DNA of 64,000 nt from Acidobacteriota bacterium (GTDB lineage Bacteria > Acidobacteriota > Holophagae > Holophagales > Holophagaceae), in the NCBI GenBank assembly GCA_021794095.1, contig JAJYRN010000007.1, forward strand, positions 93,420 through 157,419. Direction: 5' to 3'. The position numbers and the translations under genes were made by a program. This document shows, one piece after another, positions 43,382 through 52,687 of the stretch. The number at the start of each line of letters is the position of its first letter. Positions within the stretch are counted from its first letter, which is position 1. A model generated the notes under the pieces. The model made no database searches. It worked only from the letters and a program-made list of their open reading frames with translations, and was not told the DNA's origin.

Positions 43382-44427
43382 CAGACGCCCCCCGCGCCGA
43401 TGGCGGAACCTTCGACCACCCGGGTGTATTCGCCCTGGAGGTTCAGGGCGCCCTGGATGACCACGGGCTCATCCTTCGCCAGGCTCGCGGTGAGCGTGGC
43501 GGTGCGCGCCCCGGAGAAGGCCACGGTGACGTTCCTGGGCTGGTAGCGGTGCGGGCCCACGGTCACGAAGACCTGGGCCTGGCCGCCGGACCAGAGCAGG
43601 GCCGTGCGGGGCACCTCCACCCGAGGCGCGGGGCTGCCCGACAGGATGGCATCCACCGGCAGGCCCGGCCGCAGTCCGCGGCCCGGGGCCAGGGCCAGCA
43701 AGGCCAGGCCGCCCGTGAGGGGCGAGCCGCCGGGGGCGAGGCCCACGATCTGGAGGGTCACAGGCCCCGGCGCGCCGGGGATGGTGGCCGCCAGGGTGCG
43801 CGGCAGGGGTGAGGGCGCGGCCAGTCCCAGGGGCAGGTCCAGGCGCACCAGCACGCGATGGAACTCCGCCAGTCCCGCTGTGGTGCGGAGGCCGGTCTGG
43901 CCCCAGGCGGCCTGGGCTTTCCGGGCGTCGCCCTCGGCAGTGGCGAGCTGGGCGCGGGCTTCGGCCTCCGCGCGCATCGCCTCCTGGAGGGCCTTGTCAG
44001 AAGCGCCCTGGTCCTCGCCATGGAGGGCTTTCACGCGGGCCAGTTCGGCCGTGGCGGCGGTTTCTGCGGAACGGGCACCGACCAGTGCGGCTCCGGTGGC
44101 ACTCCGGCGCGACTCGAGATCCAGGAAGGGCAGGGGATCCAGCACCACCCCGTGGAGGATCATTCGGTCAGCGGCCTGGACCGATTGGACAGGCGCTGTC
44201 TCAAGTCCGAGGGCCTCAGCCTGCCCCTTCGCGAGCTGGAGCGCGGGCTGACCATCGGGCCCCTTGGCCAAGGTGGCCTGGGAGGGCGGCGGAGCCGCAT
44301 CGTCGGCATCGGCGGGCACACCCGGACCGCCCACGAGGATTCGCGTGACGATGCCCCCCGCCAGCAGGAGGGCGAGGGCAGCGAGAATCAGGCGGGAACG
44401 GCGGGAAAGGGGGTGGGCGTCGCTCAT
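43381..44427 (-). CDS. RND efflux membrane fusion protein (CzcB/CusB-like)
   Basis: This 348-residue periplasmic adaptor has an N-terminal membrane anchor (LILAALALLLAGGIVTRILV), a helical segment rich in alanine and glutamate (about 115-175), and beta-barrel segments including VLVRLDLPLGLAAPSP and VTLQIVGLAPGGSPL. It lies between the TolC-like and RND genes, overlapping them by four and one bases. Its sequence is shorter than many CzcB proteins. Confidence 0.85.
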   Translation of the reverse strand: MSDAHPLSRRSRLILAALALLLAGGIVTRILVGGPGVPADADDAAPPPSQATLAKGPDGQPALQLAKGQAEALGLETAPVQSVQAADRMILHGVVLDPLPFLDLESRRSATGAALVGARSAETAATAELARVKALHGEDQGASDKALQEAMRAEAEARAQLATAEGDARKAQAAWGQTGLRTTAGLAEFHRVLVRLDLPLGLAAPSPLPRTLAATIPGAPGPVTLQIVGLAPGGSPLTGGLALLALAPGRGLRPGLPVDAILSGSPAPRVEVPRTALLWSGGQAQVFVTVGPHRYQPRNVTVAFSGARTATLTASLAKDEPVVIQGALNLQGEYTRVVEGSAIGAGGV

Positions 44428-45755
44428 GGCCGGGCTCCGGGCGCAGGTTTGAAGGGATAAGGCTGTTCCGTGGGATCCAGAGGCTTCTGGAAGGCATCCT
44501 CGACCGCCAGCCGGGCCCGGGCCGTCTCGGCCCAGGCCTCCACGGCGAGGCTGCGCGCCTGGAGGGCCTCCAGCTCCGCAGCCAGGAGGTTGCCGCGATC
44601 GCTGCCGCCCAGGGCCAGGGTGCGCTTCGCCACGGCCAGGCGGGACTGGGTGGCCTGAAGGGCCTGGAGCTGGGCCTTCAGGGCCTGCCGGGCCGCAGCC
44701 AGGCGGGCCTCCGCCAGCCCGGCGCCGGAAAGGGCCTGGGCCTCGGTCTGTCGCAACCGGGCCTCGATCACCTTGCGCCGGGCCAGGGCTTCGGCGATGG
44801 GGCCCTGGCGCCGGTCGAAGAGGGGCAGATCCACCGTGAAGCCCAGGGTCCATCTTTCCACGCCCTGGTCAAAGCTGTAGCCGGGGCCGATGCTCAGGTT
44901 TGGCACCCGCTGGGCCACTTCCTGGTCCAGGGTGGTTTCGTTGCGGTCCCAGTCCAGGAGGACGCGGCGCACATCCAGGCGATGGAGCAGGGCGTCGGTC
45001 TGGGCGGGCGGGGCCGCGGTGCCGGGATTCAGGTCCGGCGGGGGTTCCGTTGCCAGGCGCGGGGCGAGGGCGGCGTCCGGTATGCCCGCGGCCAGGGCCA
45101 GGGTGGCCTGGGCCCGGCGCAGGGTTTCCTGGGCCGTGAGACGCGCGGCCTCCGCCCGGCGGGTCTCCTGGGCCGTGGCGGCCTGCTCTGGACCGGCGAT
45201 CTCGCCCAGGGCGAGGCGGCGATCCTGGAGGGCCAGCAGCTGGCGCCAGATCGCCGCGCTCCGGTCCGCCAGGGCTGCGGATTCCCGGGCCTGCTGCCAG
45301 TCCACCAGGGCGGTCCGGACGCCCATGCGCAGGCGCCAGGCCGTATCCGCCACGGTGAGCTGGGCCGCCTGGACCTGGAGTTCCGCCTGGCGGACGCGCA
45401 GGCGGCGCTTGCCGCCCAGTTCCACGGGGATCGCCAGGCCATAGGTGAGGGTCCAGGGCAAGGGCCCACCCTCGGCCTTTGTCGCGCCGAAACCGAACGA
45501 AGGATTGGGATGGGCTTCCGCCGTGCGGATGCCGGCGCGGGCGGCGGCCAGTTCGGCCCGCGCCAGGTCCAGGTCGGGGTGGTCCTTCCAGGCCACGGTG
45601 GTCAGGGCCGTGGCGAGATCCCCGGCGGGGAGCGGCGCGGGATGCTGGAACTCCCGGAGGGTCTGGGCGGGATCCAGGCGGGCATGGGGGGGGCGGGCGC
45701 AAGCTCCGGCGAGGAGCAGCAGGGTGAGAGAGGGGAGAAGGACACGGCCGCGCAT
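44424..45755 (-). CDS. TolC-like outer membrane efflux lipoprotein (CzcC/CusC-like)
   Basis: This 443-residue protein begins with a lipoprotein signal (LLPSLTLLLLAGAC, lipobox LAGAC) followed by two OEP helical repeats (DLDLARAELAAARAGIRTAEAHPNPSFGFGATK). It would be the outer-membrane channel of the metal pump. The ATG at 45755 lies only a few bases after a -10-like TATAAA and no ribosome binding site precedes it, so its mRNA may be leaderless. It is the first structural gene of the operon. Confidence 0.87.
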   Translation of the reverse strand: MRGRVLLPSLTLLLLAGACARPPHARLDPAQTLREFQHPAPLPAGDLATALTTVAWKDHPDLDLARAELAAARAGIRTAEAHPNPSFGFGATKAEGGPLPWTLTYGLAIPVELGGKRRLRVRQAELQVQAAQLTVADTAWRLRMGVRTALVDWQQARESAALADRSAAIWRQLLALQDRRLALGEIAGPEQAATAQETRRAEAARLTAQETLRRAQATLALAAGIPDAALAPRLATEPPPDLNPGTAAPPAQTDALLHRLDVRRVLLDWDRNETTLDQEVAQRVPNLSIGPGYSFDQGVERWTLGFTVDLPLFDRRQGPIAEALARRKVIEARLRQTEAQALSGAGLAEARLAAARQALKAQLQALQATQSRLAVAKRTLALGGSDRGNLLAAELEALQARSLAVEAWAETARARLAVEDAFQKPLDPTEQPYPFKPAPGARP

Positions 45756-45761
45756 AGGCCC

Positions 45762-45804
45762 TTTATACTCGGCTCCCCTGATCCTTTCCTGATCCGGGCC
45801 TGAT
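45762..45804 (-). promoter_or_regulatory. Metal-efflux promoter with three hexamer repeats at 11-bp period
   Basis: On the minus strand, ATCAGG occurs three times with five bases between copies (45799-45804, 45788-45793, 45777-45782), exactly 11 bp apart. A -10-like TATAAA lies at 45762-45767. No -35 hexamer is present at the right distance. Hexamer-N5-hexamer direct repeats in place of a -35 are the binding-site design of OmpR-family activators such as PhoB and PmrA, and such a regulator is encoded just upstream. Confidence 0.75.
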
Positions 45805-45811
45805 GATTTGA

Positions 45812-47167
45812 TCAGGTTGGCGGGATCAACAGCCGAGCGGCGGTGCCCCGAGGCTCCCGCCGGGCCACCTCCAGGCGGCCCCGGTGGAGGCGGGCGATGC
45901 CCTGCACGATGGCCAGGCCCAGGCCCGCGCCGCCGGAAACCCGGCTGCGGGAGGGATCGGGCCGCAGGAACCGCTGCCCCAGCCGGGCCAGGGCCTCCGG
46001 AGGGATTCCCTCCCCTTCGTCCAGCACGTCGAGGGCCACACCCTCCGCCACGGGGTGCGCCTCCAGGCGGACCACGCTTCCCGAGGGGGCGTGGCGCAGG
46101 GCGTTGGCCAGGAGGTTGTGCAGGGCCCGGCGCAGGAGCGTGGGATCGCCGGTCACCGTCAGGCCCGGGGGCGCTTCCACCGCCAGGGCCACGCTCCGTT
46201 CCTCCGCCAGGGGCTCGAAGGGGGCGCACACCCGGGCCAGCAGTTCCGTCGCATCCAGGCTGCGGGATTCGAGCACGGTCGCGGGGTCTTCCGTGCGGGC
46301 CAGGAAGAGCATCTGCTCGATCATGCCGCCGAGGTGGGTGAGGGTTTCCATCATGCTCGCCAGGCGTTCCCCGGCGGAGTCGGGCAGGTCGCGCTGGGCC
46401 AGCAGCCCCTCCACCTCCAGGCGCAGGGCATGGATGGGTGTGCGCAGCTCGTGTGCCATGTCGGCGTTGAGGGTGCCGAGCTGAGTGAAGGCTTCCTCCA
46501 GGCGGGCCAGGGTTCCGTTCAGCGAGACCGTGAGGGCCTGGAGTTCCCGGGGCGCTTCGGCTGTTTGAAGGCGGGTGGCCAGGTATTCGGGTCGGATCCC
46601 GGCCACGGCGTGGGCCAGCCGGTCCAGGGGCGCCAACCCGCGGCGCGCGATGAACCAGCCGGCCAGGGCGGCCAGGGCGGCCACCAGGGCTGCGTTCATG
46701 GCCAGGAACGCCCGGTAGCGGGCCAGCAGCCGCTCGCGGGGGGCCAGATCCTTGGCGGCCTGCACCACGCCTTCCGCGCAGGGCAGGGCCTCCACCAGGA
46801 GATCCGAATCCCCCGGGCCCTCCCGCTGGACGAGGCCGGAAGGCGCCGCCGGCATCAGGGAAGCGGGTGCCATCTGGGACATGCCAGGGCCTTCAATCAC
46901 GATCCGGCCCGCGCGGTCGAGCACCCGCACCCGCACGCCGGCATCGCCCTCCAGATCGCGGGGTTCCACCCGGCCGCTTTCCGCCAGCCGGCGCGCCACC
47001 ATGCGGGTGGCGTGCTGGACATCCTCGGCATCGTCCCGCCAGCCCGCGCGGGCCAGGGCCCGGTAGAGCAGGATCGAGCTGCCGCCCATGAGGAACAGGG
47101 CCACCACGGCGTAGGCGGTGGCGAGGCGGAGGGTCAGCGAGGCGGGGCGGGCATTCCTGTCAGCCAT
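45812..47167 (-). CDS. Sensor histidine kinase of the metal-efflux operon
   Basis: This 451-residue kinase has two membrane segments (LATAYAVVALFLMGGSSILLY and YRAFLAMNAALVAALAALAGWFIARR) flanking a periplasmic sensor of about 140 residues, a HAMP domain, a HisKA domain with the phosphorylated histidine in LNADMAHELRTPIHALRLEV, and an HATPase domain (N-box NLLANALRHAP, G boxes DEGEGIP and GGAGLGLAIVQGI). The ATG at 47167 overlaps the response regulator by eight bases. It is CusS/CzcS-like by context. Confidence 0.9.
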   Translation of the reverse strand: MADRNARPASLTLRLATAYAVVALFLMGGSSILLYRALARAGWRDDAEDVQHATRMVARRLAESGRVEPRDLEGDAGVRVRVLDRAGRIVIEGPGMSQMAPASLMPAAPSGLVQREGPGDSDLLVEALPCAEGVVQAAKDLAPRERLLARYRAFLAMNAALVAALAALAGWFIARRGLAPLDRLAHAVAGIRPEYLATRLQTAEAPRELQALTVSLNGTLARLEEAFTQLGTLNADMAHELRTPIHALRLEVEGLLAQRDLPDSAGERLASMMETLTHLGGMIEQMLFLARTEDPATVLESRSLDATELLARVCAPFEPLAEERSVALAVEAPPGLTVTGDPTLLRRALHNLLANALRHAPSGSVVRLEAHPVAEGVALDVLDEGEGIPPEALARLGQRFLRPDPSRSRVSGGAGLGLAIVQGIARLHRGRLEVARREPRGTAARLLIPPT

Positions 47168-47831
47168 GGGGCGCTTCCAGGGCATAGCCCACGCCCCGGC
47201 GCGTCTGGATGAGCTTGTCCGGGTAGGGATCATCCACTTTCCGCCGCAGGCGGCGCACGGCGGCGTCCACCAGGTTGGGATCGCCGTCGAAGGCCATCTC
47301 CCAGAGCTCCTCCGCGATGCGGTTGCGGGGGACCACATGGCCCGCATTCCGGATGAGCAGCTCCAGCAGCGCGTACTCCTGGGCGCTCAGATCGAGCCGC
47401 TCGCCACCCCGCTGGACGCGCCGCCGGAGGGGATCCACCGTGAGGTCGCCCACGGCCCAGGTGCGGCCCGCGGCGGGGCCCCGTTGCACGAGGTTGTGCA
47501 GGCGCAGCACCAGCTCCGAGAAGGCGAAGGGCTTCACCAGGTAGTCGCCCCCGGCCTCCAGGCCCCGCAGGCGGTCGGGCAGGGCGTCCCGGGCGGTCAG
47601 GAACAGCGCCGGCGCGATCACCCCCGCGGCGCGGGCCTCGTCCAGCAGGGTGAAGCCATCCAGCTTGGGCAGCATCACATCCAGGACGAGGGCCTCGAAG
47701 TGTCCCGTCTGGGCGAGGCCAAGCCCTTCCTCGCCGTCGTGGGCCACCTCGACGGCAAACCCCTCTTCCCGCAAGCCCCGCTCCAGGGCCCGGGCGGCAC
47801 GGGGATCATCTTCGACCAGCAGGATGCGCAT
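47160..47831 (-). CDS. OmpR-family response regulator of the metal-efflux operon
   Basis: This 223-residue protein has a receiver domain (VEDD near residue 6-9, phosphoacceptor D in ALVLDVMLPKLDG near residue 51, K in YLVKPF) and a winged-helix DNA-binding domain (LSAQEYALLELLIRNAGHVVPRNRIAEELW, then LVDAAVRRLRRKVDD). It would bind the three 11-bp-spaced repeats in front of the TolC-like gene. It is the first gene of the set and overlaps the kinase gene. Confidence 0.93.
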   Translation of the reverse strand: MRILLVEDDPRAARALERGLREEGFAVEVAHDGEEGLGLAQTGHFEALVLDVMLPKLDGFTLLDEARAAGVIAPALFLTARDALPDRLRGLEAGGDYLVKPFAFSELVLRLHNLVQRGPAAGRTWAVGDLTVDPLRRRVQRGGERLDLSAQEYALLELLIRNAGHVVPRNRIAEELWEMAFDGDPNLVDAAVRRLRRKVDDPYPDKLIQTRRGVGYALEAPHG

Positions 47832-47866
47832 GGGCCACCGGGGAAGGGCCTCGCGGGCCCGTCACG

Positions 47867-47953
<87 letters not shown>

Positions 47954-47986
47954 TGAAGGGCCAGGATAGCGCAGCGGCGGGGCTTT

Positions 47987-49696
47987 TCAAATCGCCGTGA
48001 GGGGCATGCGGCGGCCCGCGCCGAAGGCCTTGGGGCTCACCTTGAAGGCGAAGGGGAGCTGGCGGCGCTTGAACTCCGTGCGGCGCAGGAGGCCCAGGAT
48101 GCGCGGGAGGGCGGCGCGGGCCTGGTCCAGTGCGGCACCGTCGAGCAGCAGGGCCAGGTCATCCGCCAGGCCCTCCTCGGGGCGCTGGGCCTCCAGCGCC
48201 GCGCCGAGGATGGCGTCGAGCTGCGCGTAGGGCAGGAGGCTGGCCTCGTCCGTCTGCCCGGGCCGGAGTTCGGCCGTGGGCGGTCGCTCGATCACCGCGT
48301 GGGGCACGGCCTCGCCCAGTTCCCGCGCCACGGCGTAGACCCGCGCCTTCAGGCAATCGCCCAGGGGCGCGAAGGCGCCGATGCCATCGCCGTAGAGGGT
48401 GAAGTAGCCGGTGGCGGCCTCGCTCTTGTTGCCGGTGTTCAGCACGGCGACGCGTCCGCTGCCCAGGCGCGTCTGTACCTCCGGTTCGGTGGTGAGGGCC
48501 ATGAGCAGCGCCCCGCGGGAGCGGCTCTGGAGGTTTTCGTCCGTGAGGCTGAAGGCCCGGCCCGGGAAGGCCTGGCCCAGGGCCGCACTGAAGCCGGCGA
48601 AGGGCAGTTCCGCGTGCAGCGCGAGGAAGCCCATGCCCAGGTGCCGCGCCTGGAGCTCGGCCAGATCCGCGCTTTCGCCGCTGCTGAAGCGGGTGGGCAT
48701 GGCCACGCCCAGTACGCGATCCGGCCCCAGGGCCTCCACCGCGAGCGCCGCGCAGACCGCGCTGTCAATGCCGCCGGAGAGCCCCAGCACCAGGGCTTCG
48801 AGCCCCTGCTTGGCGAGGTTGTCCCGGATCCCGGCCACCAGGGCCCGGCGCAGCCAGGGGCCCTCCTCGCAGGGCTTCCAGGCCCCGCCTCCGGCCTCCG
48901 TGTCCACGAGGCACATCCCCGCCTCGAAGGGCGCCATGCCCTGCCAGCGGCCGTCGGGCTGGGCGAGGCCGGAACCGCCGTCGAAGAGCAGCCAGCTCTC
49001 CGCTCCCACGCGGCTGGCGTAGGCCACGGGCACCCCGTACTTCCGCGCGGTACCGGGAACGAGGCGGCGGCGCTGGGCGTCCTTGGAGGCCACCGCCCAG
49101 GGCGCCGTGCGGCCCGGGGGCAGGTAGCTCCCCAGGGCGCTGGGGCTGGCGCTGGCGTTGAGGAGGAGGGTGGCGCCCGCCGCGGCGAGGTCGGCGACGG
49201 GATCCAGGCCGTAGCGCACGGGTGCGTTGCCCAATTCGGGATCGGCCCAGAGATCCTCGCAGATGGACAGTCCCACCCGATGGCCGCGGAAATCCAGGAG
49301 GGGCTGGGGTTCGGGATCCGGCTCAAAGTAGCGGTTCTCGTCGAACACGTCGTAGCTGGGCAGGGCGCGCTTCCGGATGGCCTGGCGGAGTCCGCCGCGC
49401 TCGCACCACCACAGTTCGTTCCAGAGGCGGCCCGAGGGCGCCGGGCGGGCCGTCCCGAAGACCAGCGGCACCTCGCCGGCCAGGGCCGCCAGGCGCCGGG
49501 ATTCGGCCTCCACCCGGCGGCGCAGGCCGGGCTCCCAGAGCCGGTCCTCCGCGAGGTAGCCCGGGATGGCCAGCTCCGGGGTAAGCACCAGATCGGCCCC
49601 GGCGGCCACGGCGGCGGCGTAGGCCGCCTCTAAGGCGCGGCCGTTGGCGTCAGGATCGCCGAGGCGGGCGTTGAGCTGGAGCAGGGCGAGGCGCAT
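47987..49696 (-). CDS. nadE: Glutamine-dependent NAD+ synthetase
   Basis: This 569-residue two-domain enzyme makes NAD+ from deamido-NAD+. The N-terminal glutaminase (CN-hydrolase) domain has the catalytic Glu in DLVLTPELAIPGY, Lys in IRKRALPSYDVFDENRYF and Cys in VGLSICEDLW. The C-terminal synthetase domain has the PP-loop VLGLSGGIDSAV. It lies next to a tRNA gene on the same strand. The length is normal for the glutamine-dependent class. Confidence 0.95.
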   Translation of the reverse strand: MRLALLQLNARLGDPDANGRALEAAYAAAVAAGADLVLTPELAIPGYLAEDRLWEPGLRRRVEAESRRLAALAGEVPLVFGTARPAPSGRLWNELWWCERGGLRQAIRKRALPSYDVFDENRYFEPDPEPQPLLDFRGHRVGLSICEDLWADPELGNAPVRYGLDPVADLAAAGATLLLNASASPSALGSYLPPGRTAPWAVASKDAQRRRLVPGTARKYGVPVAYASRVGAESWLLFDGGSGLAQPDGRWQGMAPFEAGMCLVDTEAGGGAWKPCEEGPWLRRALVAGIRDNLAKQGLEALVLGLSGGIDSAVCAALAVEALGPDRVLGVAMPTRFSSGESADLAELQARHLGMGFLALHAELPFAGFSAALGQAFPGRAFSLTDENLQSRSRGALLMALTTEPEVQTRLGSGRVAVLNTGNKSEAATGYFTLYGDGIGAFAPLGDCLKARVYAVARELGEAVPHAVIERPPTAELRPGQTDEASLLPYAQLDAILGAALEAQRPEEGLADDLALLLDGAALDQARAALPRILGLLRRTEFKRRQLPFAFKVSPKAFGAGRRMPLTAI

Positions 49697-49720
49697 GGGG
49701 AGAGTATCCCGCAGTCCCGC

Positions 49721-51475
49721 CTACTCCGTATCCAGCCCGGAGACCAGGGCCCGGCGCACCTCCTGGAAGGTGGTGATGCCCGAGCGCACCTTGTCGAGGC
49801 CGTCCACAAGCATGGTGCGGGCCCCGGACTCCACGAAGGCCTTCCGCAGCATCGCGGCCCCGGCCCGCTGTTTCACGAGCGCCCGCAGCTCGGGCGTCAT
49901 GAACAGCACTTCGTAGGCTGCGATCCGACCCCGGTAGCCGGTGTTCATGCACTGGGGGCAGCCCTGGCCCTTGAGGAAGATGCCGCCCTCGAGGTAGGCC
50001 GCATCCAGTCCAAATTCCTCGATCTCCTCGGGGGTCGGCAGGTGTGGCGCCTTGCAATCGGGGCAGATGCGGCGCAGCAGGCGCTGGGCCACCACCGCCA
50101 GGACCGTGCTGGAGATGAGGAAGGGCTCGGCACCCATGTCCGCCAGGCGCTCGAAGGTCTCGGCCGTGGAGTTGGCGTGGAGGGTGGAGAACACCAGATG
50201 CCCGGTCATGGCCGATTGCATGGCGATTTCGGCGACCACGCCATCGCGGATCTCACCGACGAAGATGACATCCGGATCCTGGCGCAGGATGGCGCGGAGG
50301 CCATCCTCGAACTCCAGGCCGAAGCCGTGGCGGATCTGGACGTGGTTGATGCCGTAGAGGGTGGATTCGACCGGATCCTCGAGCGTCACCACGTTGATGT
50401 CGGGGGAATTGATTTGGTTGAGCGAGGCGTAGAGCGTGGTGGTCTTGCCGCTGCCGGTGGGGCCGGTGAAAAGGACCATGCCCTGGGCCGCGCGGATGAC
50501 CCGCTTGTAGCGCGCCAGCACCTCCGGCGAGAACCCGAGGGCGTCCACATCCTCCAGCATCTTCTGCTTGCGAATGAGGCGGAGCACGCACTTCTCGCCG
50601 TACACCGTGGGCAGGGTGGACACCCGGAAATGGATGTTCTCGCCTTTGATCTTCAGGGCCAGGTGGCCGTCCTGGGCCACCATGCGCTTGGCGATGTCCA
50701 TGCCGCTCATGATCTTGATGCGGGAGATGATGTACATGCTGAGCCGGGGCGGCGGCGTGAGGATGGTGTAGAGGACGCCGTCAATGCGGTAGCGGATGCG
50801 GAGCACGGTCTGGTAGGGCTCCACATGGATGTCGCTGGCCTTGCGGTTGAAGGCCTCGATGAAGATGAAGTTCACCAGGCTGATGATGGGCGGGGACTCG
50901 GATTCCACCTCGATGGTGTGGGCCGAGAGCGGCTCCTCCACCACCTCCTCCGGCGGCAGGTCGGGCACCTGGTTCTGGTCAATCATCTCCAGCGCCTTGC
51001 GGTACAGCTCGCCGTTGTCAAGGATGTCCTTCAGCAGTCCCGGGGACTTCAGGCGCTCCTGGATGATGGCCTCGAGGGTGCGTTCGGCGGCCAGCACCAC
51101 CTTGATGCGGCTGCAGCCGGTGGCGAAGCGCAGGTCGTCAATGGCCACGATGTTGAAGGGATCCGCCATGGCCAGGGTCAGCTCCTTGCCCTGGATCTTC
51201 AGGGGGAGGACCGTGTACTTGCGGATGAGATCTTCGGAGACGCGCTTCCAGGCCGCATCGTCAATGACCAGGTCGGCGCTTGTCACCACATCCACGTTCA
51301 GTTGTCGGCGGAGGAAGTCCAGCAGCACCTCTTCCGAAAGGAGGCCTTCCTGCATGAGCACGGTGCCCAGTTTCCGCCCCGTGGCCTTCTGGAGGCCGAG
51401 GGCCCGGTCGAGGGTGACCTGATCCAGAATGCCCTGCTCCAGGAGCATTTCCCCCAGCCGCATGCGAACCGCCAT
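49721..51475 (-). CDS. Type IV pilus/type II secretion assembly ATPase (PilB/GspE)
   Basis: This 584-residue secretion ATPase has an N-terminal MshEN/GspE-N domain (MRLGEMLLEQGILDQVTLDRALGLQ), a linker, Walker A GPTGSGKTTT, the Asp-box and Walker B region ILRQDPDVIFVGEIRD, a His-box, and a zinc motif with CPDCK and CPQCM. It powers pseudopilus or pilus assembly at the inner membrane. The ATG at 51475 has GGAGG five bases upstream. It follows the histidine kinase by 46 bp. The pseudopilin at 12.2 kb could be one of its substrates, but the two loci are far apart. Confidence 0.92.
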   Translation of the reverse strand: MAVRMRLGEMLLEQGILDQVTLDRALGLQKATGRKLGTVLMQEGLLSEEVLLDFLRRQLNVDVVTSADLVIDDAAWKRVSEDLIRKYTVLPLKIQGKELTLAMADPFNIVAIDDLRFATGCSRIKVVLAAERTLEAIIQERLKSPGLLKDILDNGELYRKALEMIDQNQVPDLPPEEVVEEPLSAHTIEVESESPPIISLVNFIFIEAFNRKASDIHVEPYQTVLRIRYRIDGVLYTILTPPPRLSMYIISRIKIMSGMDIAKRMVAQDGHLALKIKGENIHFRVSTLPTVYGEKCVLRLIRKQKMLEDVDALGFSPEVLARYKRVIRAAQGMVLFTGPTGSGKTTTLYASLNQINSPDINVVTLEDPVESTLYGINHVQIRHGFGLEFEDGLRAILRQDPDVIFVGEIRDGVVAEIAMQSAMTGHLVFSTLHANSTAETFERLADMGAEPFLISSTVLAVVAQRLLRRICPDCKAPHLPTPEEIEEFGLDAAYLEGGIFLKGQGCPQCMNTGYRGRIAAYEVLFMTPELRALVKQRAGAAMLRKAFVESGARTMLVDGLDKVRSGITTFQEVRRALVSGLDTE

Positions 51476-51521
51476 CCTGGCCTCCTCTCTCCTTCTTCGA
51501 TCGGGCCGGGTCCGGTCTTGA

Positions 51522-52664
51522 CTACCAGCGCACGGTGACGCGGGTGCCGCCTTCAAGACGGGATTCGAGCGCCAGGTCCGCCCCCTGGACGTTGAGCCAC
51601 TTCAGGGCCAGCGGCAGGCCCAGGCCGGTGCCGCCCGCCCGGCCGCTCTCGAAGGGCCGGAGCATGCGTACGGCCGTGTCTTCGCCCAGGCCGGGGCCCT
51701 CGTCGAGAATCTCCAGGCTGCAGGTTCTCACCTGCACCCGCACGGTCCCGCCCAGGGGCGTGGCTTCGCAGGCGTTCTCCAGCAGGTTGACGAGGGCCTG
51801 GTGGAGGAGCTGGGCATCGGCCAGAGCTTCGCCGCGGCCCTCCAGGAGCAGCTGCCGGCCTTGGCTCACCGGCCGGCGCTTCAGCTCGCCGATGGCCTGG
51901 GCGGCGGCCTCCTCCAGGCGCAGGGTCTGGAGGGCGGGTTCCAGGGGGCGGGCCCACTGGAGGAAACGCTGGACGAGCCGCTCCAGATCCTCGGTCTCGG
52001 CCAGCAGGGCCTCGGCCGCCTCCCCGTGGCCCTGGCGGCGGAGCAACTGGGCATGGCCCTTCAGGACGGCCAGGCCGTTCTTGAACTGGTGGGCCACACC
52101 GGCGGTCATCTCGCCCAGTTCGGCGAAGCGCTCCCGCAGCTGGACGCGGCGGGCCTCCAGTTCGGCCTCGGTCACATCCTCGAACTCCACCAGGGCGCCG
52201 ATGCGGTCGGGCGCCTCCACGCGGCGCACCCGCCAGCGGCGCCCGTTCGCCGCGGCAAGCCAAGGAGGGCCCGGTTCGCGGTCGAGGGCGTCCAGCAGCC
52301 AGGAAAAGGGCTCCAGCACGAAGGCCGCTTCCAGTCCCACCACGCCGGGGCGCACGCCCAGCAGCGCCTGGCCCTGGCGGTTGAGGGCGGCCACACGGTG
52401 GCGCTGGTCCACCCACAGGAGGCCGAAGGGCAGGGCATCCACCACCCGCTCCTGGACCGTGCGGAGTTCGCCCAGGGAGGCCGCCAGCTCGCCGCGTTCC
52501 CGGAGGCTGGTGGACACCGCCCCGAGCAGGACGGAGCCCGGATCCTCGGGGGAGCGGTGCCGCAGGCGCGTCCAGCGGACCACGGCGACCACCAGTCCGA
52601 AGAGCAGGGCCGCCAGGGGAACGGCCAGCGCCAGACTGGCCAGGGTATGGAGCGAGGGCTGCAT
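51522..52664 (-). CDS. Sensor histidine kinase (PAS-HisKA-HATPase)
   Basis: This 380-residue kinase has one N-terminal membrane segment (LASLALAVPLAALLFGLVVAVV), a PAS-like domain (ALPFGLLWVDQRHRVAALNRQGQALLG), a HisKA-type helix with the phosphorylated histidine in AELGEMTAGVAHQFKNGLAVLKGHAQLL, and an HATPase domain with NLLENACEA, DEGPGLG and GTGLGLPLAL. H-x-F-K-N is close to the NtrB/PilS branch, which pairs with sigma-54 activators. It precedes the PilB-like gene, so a PilS-like function is possible. Confidence 0.88.
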   Translation of the reverse strand: MQPSLHTLASLALAVPLAALLFGLVVAVVRWTRLRHRSPEDPGSVLLGAVSTSLRERGELAASLGELRTVQERVVDALPFGLLWVDQRHRVAALNRQGQALLGVRPGVVGLEAAFVLEPFSWLLDALDREPGPPWLAAANGRRWRVRRVEAPDRIGALVEFEDVTEAELEARRVQLRERFAELGEMTAGVAHQFKNGLAVLKGHAQLLRRQGHGEAAEALLAETEDLERLVQRFLQWARPLEPALQTLRLEEAAAQAIGELKRRPVSQGRQLLLEGRGEALADAQLLHQALVNLLENACEATPLGGTVRVQVRTCSLEILDEGPGLGEDTAVRMLRPFESGRAGGTGLGLPLALKWLNVQGADLALESRLEGGTRVTVRW

Positions 52665-52687
52665 CGGCCCCAGGGTATCTTAGGGGC

